A DNA stretch of 7,574 bases from JBBRHH01 sp038222915 (lineage in GTDB: Bacteria; Planctomycetota; Phycisphaerae; Tepidisphaerales; Tepidisphaeraceae). Of the stretch, positions 1 through 6,270 are shown in pieces. The stretch covers positions 1-7,574 of the forward strand of contig JBBRHH010000288.1 in assembly GCA_038222915.1 (NCBI GenBank), given 5' to 3'. Made by a program: the position numbers and the translations under genes. The first letter of the stretch is position 1; each line of letters starts with the position of its first letter. The notes beneath the pieces were generated by a model. It worked only from the letters and a program-made list of their open reading frames with translations, had not been told where the DNA came from and did not search any database.

Positions 1-1
1 C

Positions 2-166
2 CCCATTCCAGTCGTCATCGTAGGCATCACCTTGCTGCGCCGCCTGATCCGCAAGCCCAAGTCAGATAAAGTGATTCGTCAGGCAGAAAAGGCGCGAAAA
101 ACCGCGATCAAGCGCGAGTTGCGTGGCCTTCCCCCGACCCACGATTCCGAGAAGCCCACACCCTGA
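2..166 (+). CDS. C-terminal end of a membrane protein (partial)
   Basis: This frame is open from the window edge to a TGA at 164-166 and gives about 54 residues; the start lies outside the window. The visible part begins with a hydrophobic run (PIPVVIVGITLL), presumably the end of a transmembrane helix. A strongly basic stretch (RRLIRKPK) follows, then a charged Lys/Arg/Glu tail ending in EKPTP. By the positive-inside rule the tail would be cytoplasmic. A last helix followed directly by Arg-Arg resembles the end of ABC-type/GldG-like transport proteins, but too little is visible to assign a family. The gene converges on the minus-strand gene, whose stop is only 12 bp away, with no obvious terminator between them. 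Confidence 0.55.
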   Translation, partial: PIPVVIVGITLLRRLIRKPKSDKVIRQAEKARKTAIKRELRGLPPTHDSEKPTP

Positions 167-178
167 CCAGGTCGTCCA

Positions 179-880
179 TTACTTGACCAGCGACACGACG
201 GCCGGCCGATTAATCCGCACCGTCCGCGATCCCAGGTTGTTATTCCACTCGTATCCATCCATCGTCGCCAGATAAAACCGCGTCGCACCCGTCGGCACCA
301 CGAACTGCTGCGTTACGCTTGTGCTCGTCACCCCATCCCCAATGTAAAAGACCTGCTTCAACTTCGGCGACTCCGAAGTAAAGTCGCGGCTTGCCGAGCT
401 CGAAAAATCCAGTGGCGTGGGCGATGTCGTCAAATCCGGCTGGTTGTCATCCAGGAACACTCCTACCAGGGAGTTGATCGGCGCCTGCATGTTCGAAATC
501 CCATGCTCCGATCCCGCATAATTGCTCACAACGAATGTGGGATCCCCATCAGGAGTGACCTGCAAATTATTCGGGTCGTTGGTTGAAAGCCCGGTGATCT
601 GGTCGAACGTCAACGTGGCGCCCGGCACGATTGGCAATCCCGTAACCAACGTTGGCGATTGCGCCGGCGCATGATCGGGGTTGCCGTGCGGGTTCCCTGC
701 ATTTGCCACCGTCCCGGTTGGCATCGGATTCCCCTGCGCCGACACGCCCATGTTGACGTTCACCGCCTGAACGATACATGCCGTGGCGCTGGCATGGATG
801 TCGCAACTGCGGAATCCAAACCGAATTGATAGATTGATTAACCCGCATGGCAACGCCGGTAACCTTACCGCGTCAACCAT
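179..880 (-). CDS. Lectin-like beta-sandwich domain protein, no clear signal peptide
   Basis: A 233-residue protein. From about residue 40 it reads like the secreted domains often found in planctomycete PEP-CTERM-type proteins: an APAQSP..LVTGLPIVPG segment, a GISNMQAPINSLVGVFLDD segment (residues about 130-145), LKQVFYIGDG, and QQFVVPTGATRFYLATMDGY near the end. The last part resembles PA-IL/LecA-like galactose-binding sandwiches that bind carbohydrate outside the cell; this is family resemblance only, and no binding site can be assigned. The first 36 or so residues contain three cysteines and no hydrophobic core, so they do not look like a signal peptide, and there is no C-terminal PEP-CTERM anchor. 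The start ATG is weakly supported: an in-frame TGA lies three codons upstream and no Shine-Dalgarno site is seen. The gene lies 29 bp downstream of the 910-1569 gene and could be co-transcribed with it. It may be a truncated domain rather than a complete gene. Confidence 0.7.
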   Translation of the reverse strand: MVDAVRLPALPCGLINLSIRFGFRSCDIHASATACIVQAVNVNMGVSAQGNPMPTGTVANAGNPHGNPDHAPAQSPTLVTGLPIVPGATLTFDQITGLSTNDPNNLQVTPDGDPTFVVSNYAGSEHGISNMQAPINSLVGVFLDDNQPDLTTSPTPLDFSSSASRDFTSESPKLKQVFYIGDGVTSTSVTQQFVVPTGATRFYLATMDGYEWNNNLGSRTVRINRPAVVSLVK

Positions 881-909
881 AAAATACGTTCAGCCGTAGA
901 GGCACGGCC

Positions 910-1569
910 CTACCGCATAATCCACTCCAGACGCAACTCTTCGGCTTGCGTCGCCGGACCGCCATCGCCGACAACCTCATAATCCATTTGCAGCGTCTTG
1001 TGCAGCACGATCAGCTTGTCACGCGCTTCCGGGGCAATCTTCCGCATGTCCTCAACCGCCACATAATTTCCATCGACAAGCTGATACAACTCTGATTCCC
1101 CGGTCAGACCCTTCGCGAATACCGAAAACTTCCCCATCCGCAGGTCCGTTTCCGGCCAGATCGCCACCCCATCCTTCGCCTGATCGTCGCCCACCAGCAG
1201 CGCGCCGATCACCTTCTCCGACGGCTCAAGGAACTTGTTCTTCTCCCGGTCCTTGATTGCATCAAACACGCCTGCCGGCACGTCTTTATCGCTCTTGATA
1301 AGTTGCCCGTCGCGGGTCAGCATTTCAAACAATGGCAAAAACGGATGCTCTTCTTTTGTCTTGTTGGTAACCCGGTACGTCATGTACCAATACGCCTGTG
1401 GCGATTTCGACCCCGGCGGCGTCACCACGATCCGCTTTGGCGAGACATGTTCAAATTTAAACTCCCACGACACTCGATAAGCCGCAGGCCTTGGAAATGC
1501 AAAACAAGCCGCGGCCAGCGAGAACACAGCCAGAAAAACAAATGCCACGCGGGTGGTGCTGCGCATCAT
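910..1569 (-). CDS. Secreted protein of unknown function, planctomycete type
   Basis: I start this at the first of two adjacent ATGs (1569, 1566), giving 219 residues. AGGG sits 8 bases upstream of it, and a signal peptide begins there; the longest open frame would add 19 residues of no signal-peptide character. Residues 1-24 show a basic start (MMRSTTR), a hydrophobic core (VAFVFLAVFSLAAA) and a CFA|F cleavage site. The Cys at 22 is preceded by Ala-Ala-Ala, which is a poor lipobox, so export by signal peptidase I is more likely than lipidation. The mature part has a beta-rich YWYMTYRVTNKT segment, then VFDAIKDREKNKFLEP, LLVGDDQAKDGVAIWPE and MGKFSVFAKGLTGE. I recognise this as a family typical of planctomycetes, but know no function. 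It is divergent from the GNAT gene, with only about 41 bp between the two starts. Confidence 0.82.
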   Translation of the reverse strand: MMRSTTRVAFVFLAVFSLAAACFAFPRPAAYRVSWEFKFEHVSPKRIVVTPPGSKSPQAYWYMTYRVTNKTKEEHPFLPLFEMLTRDGQLIKSDKDVPAGVFDAIKDREKNKFLEPSEKVIGALLVGDDQAKDGVAIWPETDLRMGKFSVFAKGLTGESELYQLVDGNYVAVEDMRKIAPEARDKLIVLHKTLQMDYEVVGDGGPATQAEELRLEWIMR

Positions 1570-1610
1570 AGGTGTTGCCCTTACGGTAATCTGGGTTATT
1601 CTTACAGTCC

Positions 1611-2645
1611 TTGGGAGCACTGTCAAATCTTCCCTTCCTCAAGCGCCTGCCTCAACACGCGTCCGCGTCTCCGCCGCTGATTAGACCCGCCGCTGACAAC
1701 GAAATTGAGGCCGCGATCCGCGTCATTCTTGCCAACGCCGCCGGCTTCGGCGGCGAAGCACAATTCCGCGACTTCGTTCGCCTGGCCCGCACCAGTACCT
1801 CCGCCGCGGGAGGGCTCTGGATGGCCGTCCGCGGCAACCAGATCCAATCCGCCATTCTGCCCTTGGTAAGCCCCGGCCGAACCGTCCTGCTGTTTGTTCC
1901 ACCCTATCGCAAGGATCCATCCTTCGCACATGCAACCCACCTCGTCATCAACGCCGCATGTGACGCCGCCGCCGCCTCCGGCATTCAGATCGCCCAGGTC
2001 CTTTCCGAAGTGCACGACGAAGGCATTATCGCGACCCTCTCGCCAGCTGGCTTTACGAAGCTCGCCGAATTGATGTACATGCATTCGCCGGTTCGCAAGG
2101 GCCGTGAAGACGCGCCGCTGCCAACCGGTATGGGCTGGAAAACTTATTGCGCCGCCAACCACAATGTTTTCGCCCAGACCATCCTCGCCAGCTATCAGGA
2201 CAGTCTCGACTGCCCGGCGCTCAATGGCGTGCGCAACATTGAAGACGTCATCAACGGCCATCGCGCAACCGGCGAATTCTCCCCGCAGCTCTGGCGCGTC
2301 CTCCACCACAACGACGTCCCGCTCGGCGTCGTCCTCCTCAGCGGCGTTCCACGCAGCGACGCAATCGAACTCGTCTACCTCGGCCTCACCCCCCAGGCAC
2401 GTGGCCGCGGCATCGCCGACCTCATCCTCCGCCACGCCCAGGCGCTCGTCTCCGCCTCCCCCTACGCCCGCCTCTCACTCGCCGTGGACGCCGCCAACAC
2501 TCCGGCGTTGAAACTCTACTGGCGGCACGGCTTCGCAGCCATCTGCCGAAAAACCGCCATGCTCAAACTCCTCAATCCACCGCCCGCAACGAATGAACCA
2601 GCAACGCGCTCCCCGAACTTGTCCACGCTCCCTCCACACGTCTGA
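1611..2645 (+). CDS. GNAT-family N-acetyltransferase (double-domain length)
   Basis: A 344-residue protein, about twice the length of a single GNAT domain. The C-terminal half (about residues 175-320) is a canonical acetyl-CoA-binding domain. It has the strand VYLGLT, motif A QARGRG at 262-267 leading into the helix IADLILRHA, and motif B with VDAANTPALKLYWRHGF at 292-308, where Asn296 and Tyr303 sit at the usual positions. The N-terminal half (about 25-160) has a GNAT-like rhythm without the motif A glycines and may be a degenerate first domain, as in tandem GNATs such as MshD. The acceptor substrate cannot be told. The tail after 320 is Pro/Asn-rich and probably disordered. The start is uncertain: the frame opens at TTG 1611, CTG 1620 follows a GGGAG, and no ATG precedes the conserved part. 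Confidence 0.85.
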   Translation: MGALSNLPFLKRLPQHASASPPLIRPAADNEIEAAIRVILANAAGFGGEAQFRDFVRLARTSTSAAGGLWMAVRGNQIQSAILPLVSPGRTVLLFVPPYRKDPSFAHATHLVINAACDAAAASGIQIAQVLSEVHDEGIIATLSPAGFTKLAELMYMHSPVRKGREDAPLPTGMGWKTYCAANHNVFAQTILASYQDSLDCPALNGVRNIEDVINGHRATGEFSPQLWRVLHHNDVPLGVVLLSGVPRSDAIELVYLGLTPQARGRGIADLILRHAQALVSASPYARLSLAVDAANTPALKLYWRHGFAAICRKTAMLKLLNPPPATNEPATRSPNLSTLPPHV

Positions 2646-2652
2646 TAAAGAT

Positions 2653-2661
2653 TGTGTATGA
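2653..2661 (-). promoter_or_regulatory. Near-consensus DnaA box
   Basis: TGTGTATGA differs at one base from the reverse-complement DnaA-box form TGTGNATAA. It lies next to the A+T-rich stretch upstream of dnaA. A looser match, TTGTCCACG (two mismatches), lies at 2619-2627 inside the end of the GNAT gene. This could be a site for dnaA autoregulation, but a single such match is weak evidence. Confidence 0.3.
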
Positions 2662-2749
2662 AAAGTGGTTAAGATTTTTTTTAGATCGCTTCGATCAGGC
2701 CCCACCTATGGTTGCAGCAATGTGAACGGAAAATCCGGTAAAGTTCGCC

Positions 2750-2778
2750 TTGTCAACGCTGCCGCGCGCGACTATTTT
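2750..2778 (+). promoter_or_regulatory. Candidate sigma-70 promoter for dnaA
   Basis: TTGTCA at 2750-2755 (five of six consensus -35 bases) and TATTTT at 2773-2778 (four of six -10 bases) are separated by 17 bases. Transcription from here would give dnaA a leader of about 320 nt, containing the hairpins at 2963-2987 and 3054-3074. Confidence 0.35.
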
Positions 2779-2962
2779 TCCGCCTGTAGAGAATGGGAAC
2801 TTTGGACAGGGATGGTTTGGATGGATCGGGGCGCATGTCTTGAGTGCACTACAACGTCGTGCTTTGAGATGGCGATGGCCTGGATTGGCCATCTGTGCGC
2901 CCACATATCGTATGGACACGATCTCACGGAAGAGGTTGCAGGTAGGACGCTGCTTGGATAGG

Positions 2963-2987
2963 CCGGCTCGCGGGAGAACGAGACCGG
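2963..2987 (+). promoter_or_regulatory. Hairpin in the dnaA leader
   Basis: CCGGCTCG (2963-2970) pairs with CGAG-A-CCGG (2979-2987): eight base pairs with a single bulged A and an eight-base loop. There is no T-run after it, so it is not a standard terminator. A TATAAG hexamer follows immediately at 2988. Confidence 0.4.
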
Positions 2988-3053
2988 TATAAGCAGCCAG
3001 AATGTCTCGCGCTTCATGGCCCTCGGAGGGGTCGTGGTGCGCGAGGTGGGTGG

Positions 3054-3074
3054 GGCTGGCCTCAGAAACCAGCC
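3054..3074 (+). promoter_or_regulatory. Hairpin upstream of the dnaA ribosome site
   Basis: GGCTGG (3054-3059) and CCAGCC (3069-3074) form a perfect six-base-pair stem with a nine-base loop. It ends 20 bases before the AAGGAG ribosome site. It may influence translation of dnaA, or may be chance in G+C-rich sequence. Confidence 0.3.
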
Positions 3075-3094
3075 TCGTTTCGAAGACCTCGACC

Positions 3095-3100
3095 AAGGAG
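3095..3100 (+). promoter_or_regulatory. Ribosome binding site that sets the dnaA start
   Basis: AAGGAG at 3095-3100 is six bases upstream of GTG 3107. No comparable site precedes the earlier in-frame ATG at 3002, and the 35 residues between them do not look like DnaA domain I. The GTG is therefore preferred. Confidence 0.8.
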
Positions 3101-3106
3101 ATCGAC

Positions 3107-4693
3107 GTGAGCTGGACTGGCACACACGATCCTCAGTTGACGCGCTTGGCGGATGCCATCGCACAACGAGTGGGAACGCAACGCTTTCATGTTTGGTTTC
3201 ACAATTCAACCCGGCTCGATCTCAAGCAGGATGGCTTGGAGATCGCTGTCCCCAACGACTTCATCAGTGAGTGGATCGGCACCCACTTCTCACGTCCAAT
3301 TCAGGAAGCCGCGCACGAAGTGCTCGGCTGCTCATTGGCCGTGCGTTTTTCCGTCGTTCCTCAGCTCTTCGAGCTGGAGCGCAAGAAAAATGCACCGACC
3401 AGATCCGACAACACTTCGTCGTCGGACACCACGGTCGGCGTAGCCGCCATCGAGGGCTATCCCACCAGCCCGGGCACGAACGGCAACGGTGCGGTCCGTC
3501 GCGATCCACCGCCGCGTGAAACTCCGGCGCACGCACTCCCGCGCCCACAGCCGGAAACGGCCGCCAAGCCCGTCCCCATCCAAATCCACACACGCTCCCC
3601 CCAACCGCCGCGCCAGCACCACCCCGGCCACGCCCCCGTACGCCTTCGCCATGAGCTGGCCACGTATATCGTCGGGCCCAGCAATCATCTCGCCTACAAC
3701 GCCGCCACCCACGTGGCCGAATTCCCCGGCGTCCAATACAACCCCCTCTTCGTCCACGGTGCTTGCGGCCTGGGCAAAACCCACCTCCTCCAGGGCCTCT
3801 GCCGCAGCTTCATCCACCACCATCCTACCAAGCGCTGGATGTATCTCACGGGCGAAGACTTCACCAACGAGTTCCTCCTCGCCCTTCGCTCCAGCAAATT
3901 GGATCAGTTCCGCCGCAAGATGCGCGACCTGGATCTCCTCGTTATTGACGATGTCCATTTCCTCGGCGGCAAGAAAGCCACCCAGGAAGAGTTCCTCCAC
4001 ACCTTCAACGCCATCGAAGCCATGGGCCGTCAGCTGGTCATCGCCAGCGACGCCCATCCCAAGCAAATCGACGAGTTCGGCGAATCCCTCATCAACCGCT
4101 TCGTCAGCGGCATGGTGGTCCGTGTCGATCCGCCAAACTTCGCCACCCGCTGCGAAATCCTCCGCGGCCTTCTCCGCCGCAACAACATGCAGCTCAGTGA
4201 CGACGTCATCGGCTGGATCGCCCGCCGCGTCACGCAAAACGTTCGTGAGCTCGAAGGCGCAATGACCCGCATCGGCGCTCACGTCAAACTCACCGGCCGC
4301 CACGTCGATATCGAAATGGTGCAACAGGCCATGGGCGATCTCGACCGCCAGATGATCGCCCCCGTCAAACCCGAAAACATCCTCACCTCCGTCTGCAACT
4401 ATTTCTCGCTGGAAATGAAAGACCTCATGTCCGGCCGCCGCCAGCGCACGATCAGCCTCGCCCGCAGCCTCGCCATGTTCCTCATCCGCCGCACCGCCAA
4501 GCTAAGCTTCCCCGAAATCGGCATGCGCATGGGCAAGCGAAATCACAGCACAGTCATCAGCGCCTGCCGTCGCATGGAGAAGGCCGTCGAGAAGAACGAG
4601 AAGGTAGTCTGGAACAGCAGCGTAGGCGAGCGCGAAGAAGAATCCGCCGAACTAGTCCAACGCCTCGAAGAATTAAGCCGATCGATGAACTAA
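3107..4693 (+). CDS. dnaA: Chromosomal replication initiator protein DnaA
   Basis: DnaA binds DnaA boxes at the origin, assembles as an ATP-bound filament and opens the duplex for helicase loading. From the GTG it has 528 residues, longer than the usual 450-470, mainly because of a Pro/His-rich linker (domain II, about residues 95-178). Domain I is at about 1-90. The AAA+ core has Walker A GACGLGKTH (218-226), Walker B LLVIDD (277-282), sensor I at Ser-Asp 314-315, box VII INRF with Arg331, and sensor II NVRELEG (378-384). Domain IV carries the DnaA signature with KRNHSTV at 477-483; the better-known form is GRDHTTV, so the base-contacting Asp and Thr are Asn and Ser here. The C-terminus extends about 45 residues past the signature and is rich in Glu. 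No dnaN follows; the gene ends in a strong terminator and appears to be a single-gene unit. Confidence 0.97.
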   Translation: MSWTGTHDPQLTRLADAIAQRVGTQRFHVWFHNSTRLDLKQDGLEIAVPNDFISEWIGTHFSRPIQEAAHEVLGCSLAVRFSVVPQLFELERKKNAPTRSDNTSSSDTTVGVAAIEGYPTSPGTNGNGAVRRDPPPRETPAHALPRPQPETAAKPVPIQIHTRSPQPPRQHHPGHAPVRLRHELATYIVGPSNHLAYNAATHVAEFPGVQYNPLFVHGACGLGKTHLLQGLCRSFIHHHPTKRWMYLTGEDFTNEFLLALRSSKLDQFRRKMRDLDLLVIDDVHFLGGKKATQEEFLHTFNAIEAMGRQLVIASDAHPKQIDEFGESLINRFVSGMVVRVDPPNFATRCEILRGLLRRNNMQLSDDVIGWIARRVTQNVRELEGAMTRIGAHVKLTGRHVDIEMVQQAMGDLDRQMIAPVKPENILTSVCNYFSLEMKDLMSGRRQRTISLARSLAMFLIRRTAKLSFPEIGMRMGKRNHSTVISACRRMEKAVEKNEKVVWNSSVGEREEESAELVQRLEELSRSMN

Positions 4694-4720
4694 TCCTCGA
4701 CCAGAACCAATCGATCATCT

Positions 4721-4751
4721 AAAGCCCCGCATGCAAATGCGGGGCTTTTTT
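4721..4751 (+). terminator. Intrinsic terminator of dnaA
   Basis: AAAGCCCCGCAT (4721-4732) and ATGCGGGGCTTT (4737-4748) form a perfect 12-base-pair stem with a GCAA (GNRA) loop, and six T end at 4751. It begins 27 bases after the dnaA stop and separates dnaA from the repeat region. Confidence 0.95.
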
Positions 4752-4776
4752 CTGGACTCTGCCTGACGGATCGCCG

Positions 4777-4806
4777 CGCGGCCAGCCGAAGCGGATTTCG
4801 GCCGCG
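4777..4806 (+). other. Bulged hairpin between the dnaA terminator and repeat copy A
   Basis: CGCGGCC-AGCC-GAA (4777-4790) pairs with TTCGGCCGCG (4797-4806): ten base pairs around a four-base bulge, closing a six-base loop. No T-run follows. The rest of 4752-4882 holds no gene that I can support. Confidence 0.4.
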
Positions 4807-4940
4807 GGCAAGGCGTCCCCCGTAACTCCGCAGAGGCATATTGGACGGAAATATGGCGAGGAGGAACAAGGAAACGGAAACAGGAACGTACATAATAATC
4901 GCAGATCCTTCCTCCCAAGAAGCCTCTTCGGCCGTCGCGC

Positions 4941-5189
4941 TCAAAGGGCGAAGCCAGGATCAAGCCGATCCGCAGTCCGGCGGACCCATGCATCCAACCC
5001 GTAATAGAGCCGCCCGCGCTTTACCCTCGTACTCAGTTGTTCCAGTTCCGCTTCGGGCAGTTTCCATGGCCCGCGAGCACTGGCGCAAAAGCGGAGAAAC
5101 TGTTGAATCCAGCCGCGGTAGGCTGCGATGGTGTTGTCGGCCGATCGGCGTTGCCGGGCTACCGCCTCGAATTTCTCAAGTAACTTCAC
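4941..5189 (-). pseudogene. N-terminal fragment of a tyrosine recombinase (integron-integrase-like), copy A
   Basis: Read on the minus strand from GTG 5189, about 50 residues match the SAM-like core-binding domain of phage/integron integrases: KLLEKFEAV, then RQRRSADNTIAAYRGW and IQQFLRFC. Near PEAELEQL (about 5042) the resemblance ends. The frame then runs through unrelated sequence to a stop at 4941-4943. The catalytic domain, with its Arg, His and Tyr residues, is absent, so it cannot be an active recombinase. An in-frame TGA lies about 15 codons upstream of the GTG. The fragment points away from the following plus-strand gene, as intI does in integrons. Assignment to the IntI branch rather than another phage-type integrase is uncertain. 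Confidence 0.65.
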
Positions 5190-5239
5190 GACACGAACAT
5201 ATGCCCACTGACACTGCCCCTGCCCGAGTCACCAGAATA

Positions 5240-5322
5240 TTTCTTTGACAACTGTTCCCAATGCGGGCAAGCTACCAAGGCTCAGCCGGTGCTATGGTGC
5301 GCCGGCTGGCAGGATACTAAGA
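5240..5322 (+). promoter_or_regulatory. Conserved leader block with hairpin, copy A
   Basis: The first 40 bases (5240-5279) are identical to 6695-6734, and the whole 83 bases have only three differences and no gaps, which is better conserved than the rest of the repeat. TTGACA (5245-5250) looks like a -35 element but has no good -10 at 16-18 bases. AGCCGGTGC (5284-5292) pairs with GCGCCGGCT (5299-5307), nine pairs including one T-G wobble, with loop TATGGT. The block lies between the divergent recombinase fragment and the 5376 gene, where an integron would have attI and its cassette promoter. Whether it is a promoter, an RNA leader or a recombination site cannot be told. Confidence 0.5.
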
Positions 5323-5375
5323 CGTGATGCGGCAAGCAGCCGACCGGCACGTCTCACATTGAGGAGTATCAGCGG

Positions 5376-6263
5376 ATGAATGAGGACCTCAAGAAGCTGT
5401 TCGGCAAGGCCGCGACTCACACGTACCGCTCCGTCACCAATCGGTGTCGCAAGTGCGGCGTTGAATTGCCGATGCTGGCCAAAGTCACTGGCACCCGCTT
5501 GTGCGGTACTTGTGCCAACCCCAATGGCACGGCACCACAAGAACAGCCGTCATCCGCACCTAATCCGTTCACAGGCCTCGCCAACGTGGCAAAGCGGGTG
5601 CAAGCAGCTCTGCTAACACCAATTTCCCCCGGGTCAGTACCGTCGCCCCCGCCACCTCAAGTCGTTTCCGATGGCGATCCACCCCTGCACACATCGCCGC
5701 CCCCATCAGCAGTTGCTCCGGCGGCTCCCACAGGCAAATGCCGGACTTGCGGTAACACGCTGCCGTTCGCATTCCGCATGACAGGCCGAACCGATTGCGA
5801 TGTCTGCCGCGCCACCGCCATGGGTCTCACCCGCGAGGTAGCCGAGGCGGTCATCCAGATGAACAGAGCGTGTAGCACCCCAGCCACATACACCAGCGGC
5901 CCGTGGGGACTGCGATCGGGCGCAGGCGGGAAATTCACTTTCGACGCCGACCACATCATCTTCACCGCCGGCATGTTCACGAAGGAAGCGTTCCGGATTC
6001 CGTTTGTGCGCGTGCACGAGTTTGCGATGGACGCGAAGTCCAGCGGCCTGAACATTTCGACCACATCCACGAGCAACGGGGCGTTCAGTCACAGTTCATC
6101 GAGGGTGTCGCAGAGCGTCAGCGCAGTCTTGGGTATCGTCTTCCTGGACGACCTCGACAAGCCCGAGATGGTCGTGTTTAGTGGATATGGCTCGTCGAAC
6201 GTCCTCACAATCCAGAGTAAACTCAAGCGTGCTATGCATGACTACAAATTGCGGAACAGTTAA
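5376..6263 (+). CDS. Double zinc-ribbon protein with C-terminal PH-like domain
   Basis: A 295-residue protein. The start ATG has GAGGAG nine bases upstream. Two zinc ribbons have identical spacing C-x2-C-x15-C-x2-C (Cys24/27/43/46 and Cys122/125/141/144) and similar sequence between the pairs (LPMLAKVTGTRLC and LPFAFRMTGRTDC), so they arose by internal duplication. They are joined by a Pro/Ser-rich linker (about 50-118). Residues about 185-290 form a strand-rich domain: GKFTFDADHIIFTAGMF, then FRIPFVRVHEF, a Ser-rich low-complexity loop (225-248) and a closing helix (KLKRAMHDYKL). This order fits bacterial PH-like domains. There is no signal peptide or membrane segment, so it is probably cytoplasmic. 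A zinc-stabilised binding adaptor is an inference; no enzyme motif is seen. It follows repeat copy A directly and ends before copy B. Confidence 0.85.
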   Translation: MNEDLKKLFGKAATHTYRSVTNRCRKCGVELPMLAKVTGTRLCGTCANPNGTAPQEQPSSAPNPFTGLANVAKRVQAALLTPISPGSVPSPPPPQVVSDGDPPLHTSPPPSAVAPAAPTGKCRTCGNTLPFAFRMTGRTDCDVCRATAMGLTREVAEAVIQMNRACSTPATYTSGPWGLRSGAGGKFTFDADHIIFTAGMFTKEAFRIPFVRVHEFAMDAKSSGLNISTTSTSNGAFSHSSSRVSQSVSAVLGIVFLDDLDKPEMVVFSGYGSSNVLTIQSKLKRAMHDYKLRNS

Positions 6264-6270
6264 CCGCGTC

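Larger units (their letters stand above)
2646..3106 (+). other. Gene-free dnaA upstream region
   Basis: These 461 bases hold no convincing gene. Short open frames on both strands lack ribosome sites and protein character. The left end is the most A+T-rich part (a run of eight T near 2673-2680), followed by GATCG-CTT-CGATC at 2684-2696. Only one near-match to the DnaA box was found in this interval, so it does not look like a dense origin cluster. The rest appears to be promoter and 5' leader of dnaA. The part after 2960 is G+C-rich and can fold into several hairpins. Confidence 0.6.
4883..5333 (+). repeat. Long direct repeat, copy A
   Basis: About 450 bases that recur at 6344-6788, with roughly 33 differences counted in the 422 columns from 4901 to 5322. 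The start-to-start distance is 1461 bases, falling to 1455 at the right end because copy B has small deletions. Content from left to right: a purine-rich edge, a minus-strand recombinase fragment (about 5042-5189), and a plus-strand leader with a hairpin (5240-5322). The sequence similarity stops about 25-45 bases before the ATG of the gene that follows. The plus-strand frames across it are shadows of the recombinase fragment. Confidence 0.9.

Noticed and set aside
893..908. Hairpin between the two minus-strand genes as a terminator
   Set aside because: GCCGT/ACGGC is only a five- to six-pair stem with no T-run directly after it on the minus strand.
1623..2435. Minus-strand open frame of 270 codons across the GNAT gene
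   Set aside because: Low-complexity Ala/Gly/Asp/Glu-rich translation opposite a clear GNAT protein; no ribosome site.
2894..2905. TGTG-CGCC-CACA palindrome as an operator in the dnaA leader
   Set aside because: Four-base arms are too short to exceed chance, and nothing else supports a binding site.
2665..2961. Plus-strand small protein in the dnaA upstream region
   Set aside because: No ribosome site, starts in the A+T-rich stretch, and its Cys/Trp/Met-rich composition looks random.
3002..3106. Upstream ATG start for dnaA
   Set aside because: The 35 extra residues do not resemble DnaA domain I, and the GTG at 3107 has a far better ribosome site.
3332..4324. Long minus-strand open frame across dnaA (330 codons)
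   Set aside because: It is the antisense shadow of a G+C-rich gene with many C-ending codons; the plus strand is unmistakably DnaA.
4841..5248. Plus-strand open frame across repeat A
   Set aside because: It does not stay the same protein in repeat B, has no ribosome site, and lies antisense to the recombinase fragment.
5245..5273. Complete sigma-70 promoter built on TTGACA in the repeat leader
   Set aside because: No acceptable -10 hexamer lies 16-18 bases downstream; only the -35 half is convincing.
5240..5310. Known riboswitch class in the conserved leader
   Set aside because: I compared it from memory with the c-di-GMP-I and cobalamin consensus elements and found no match.
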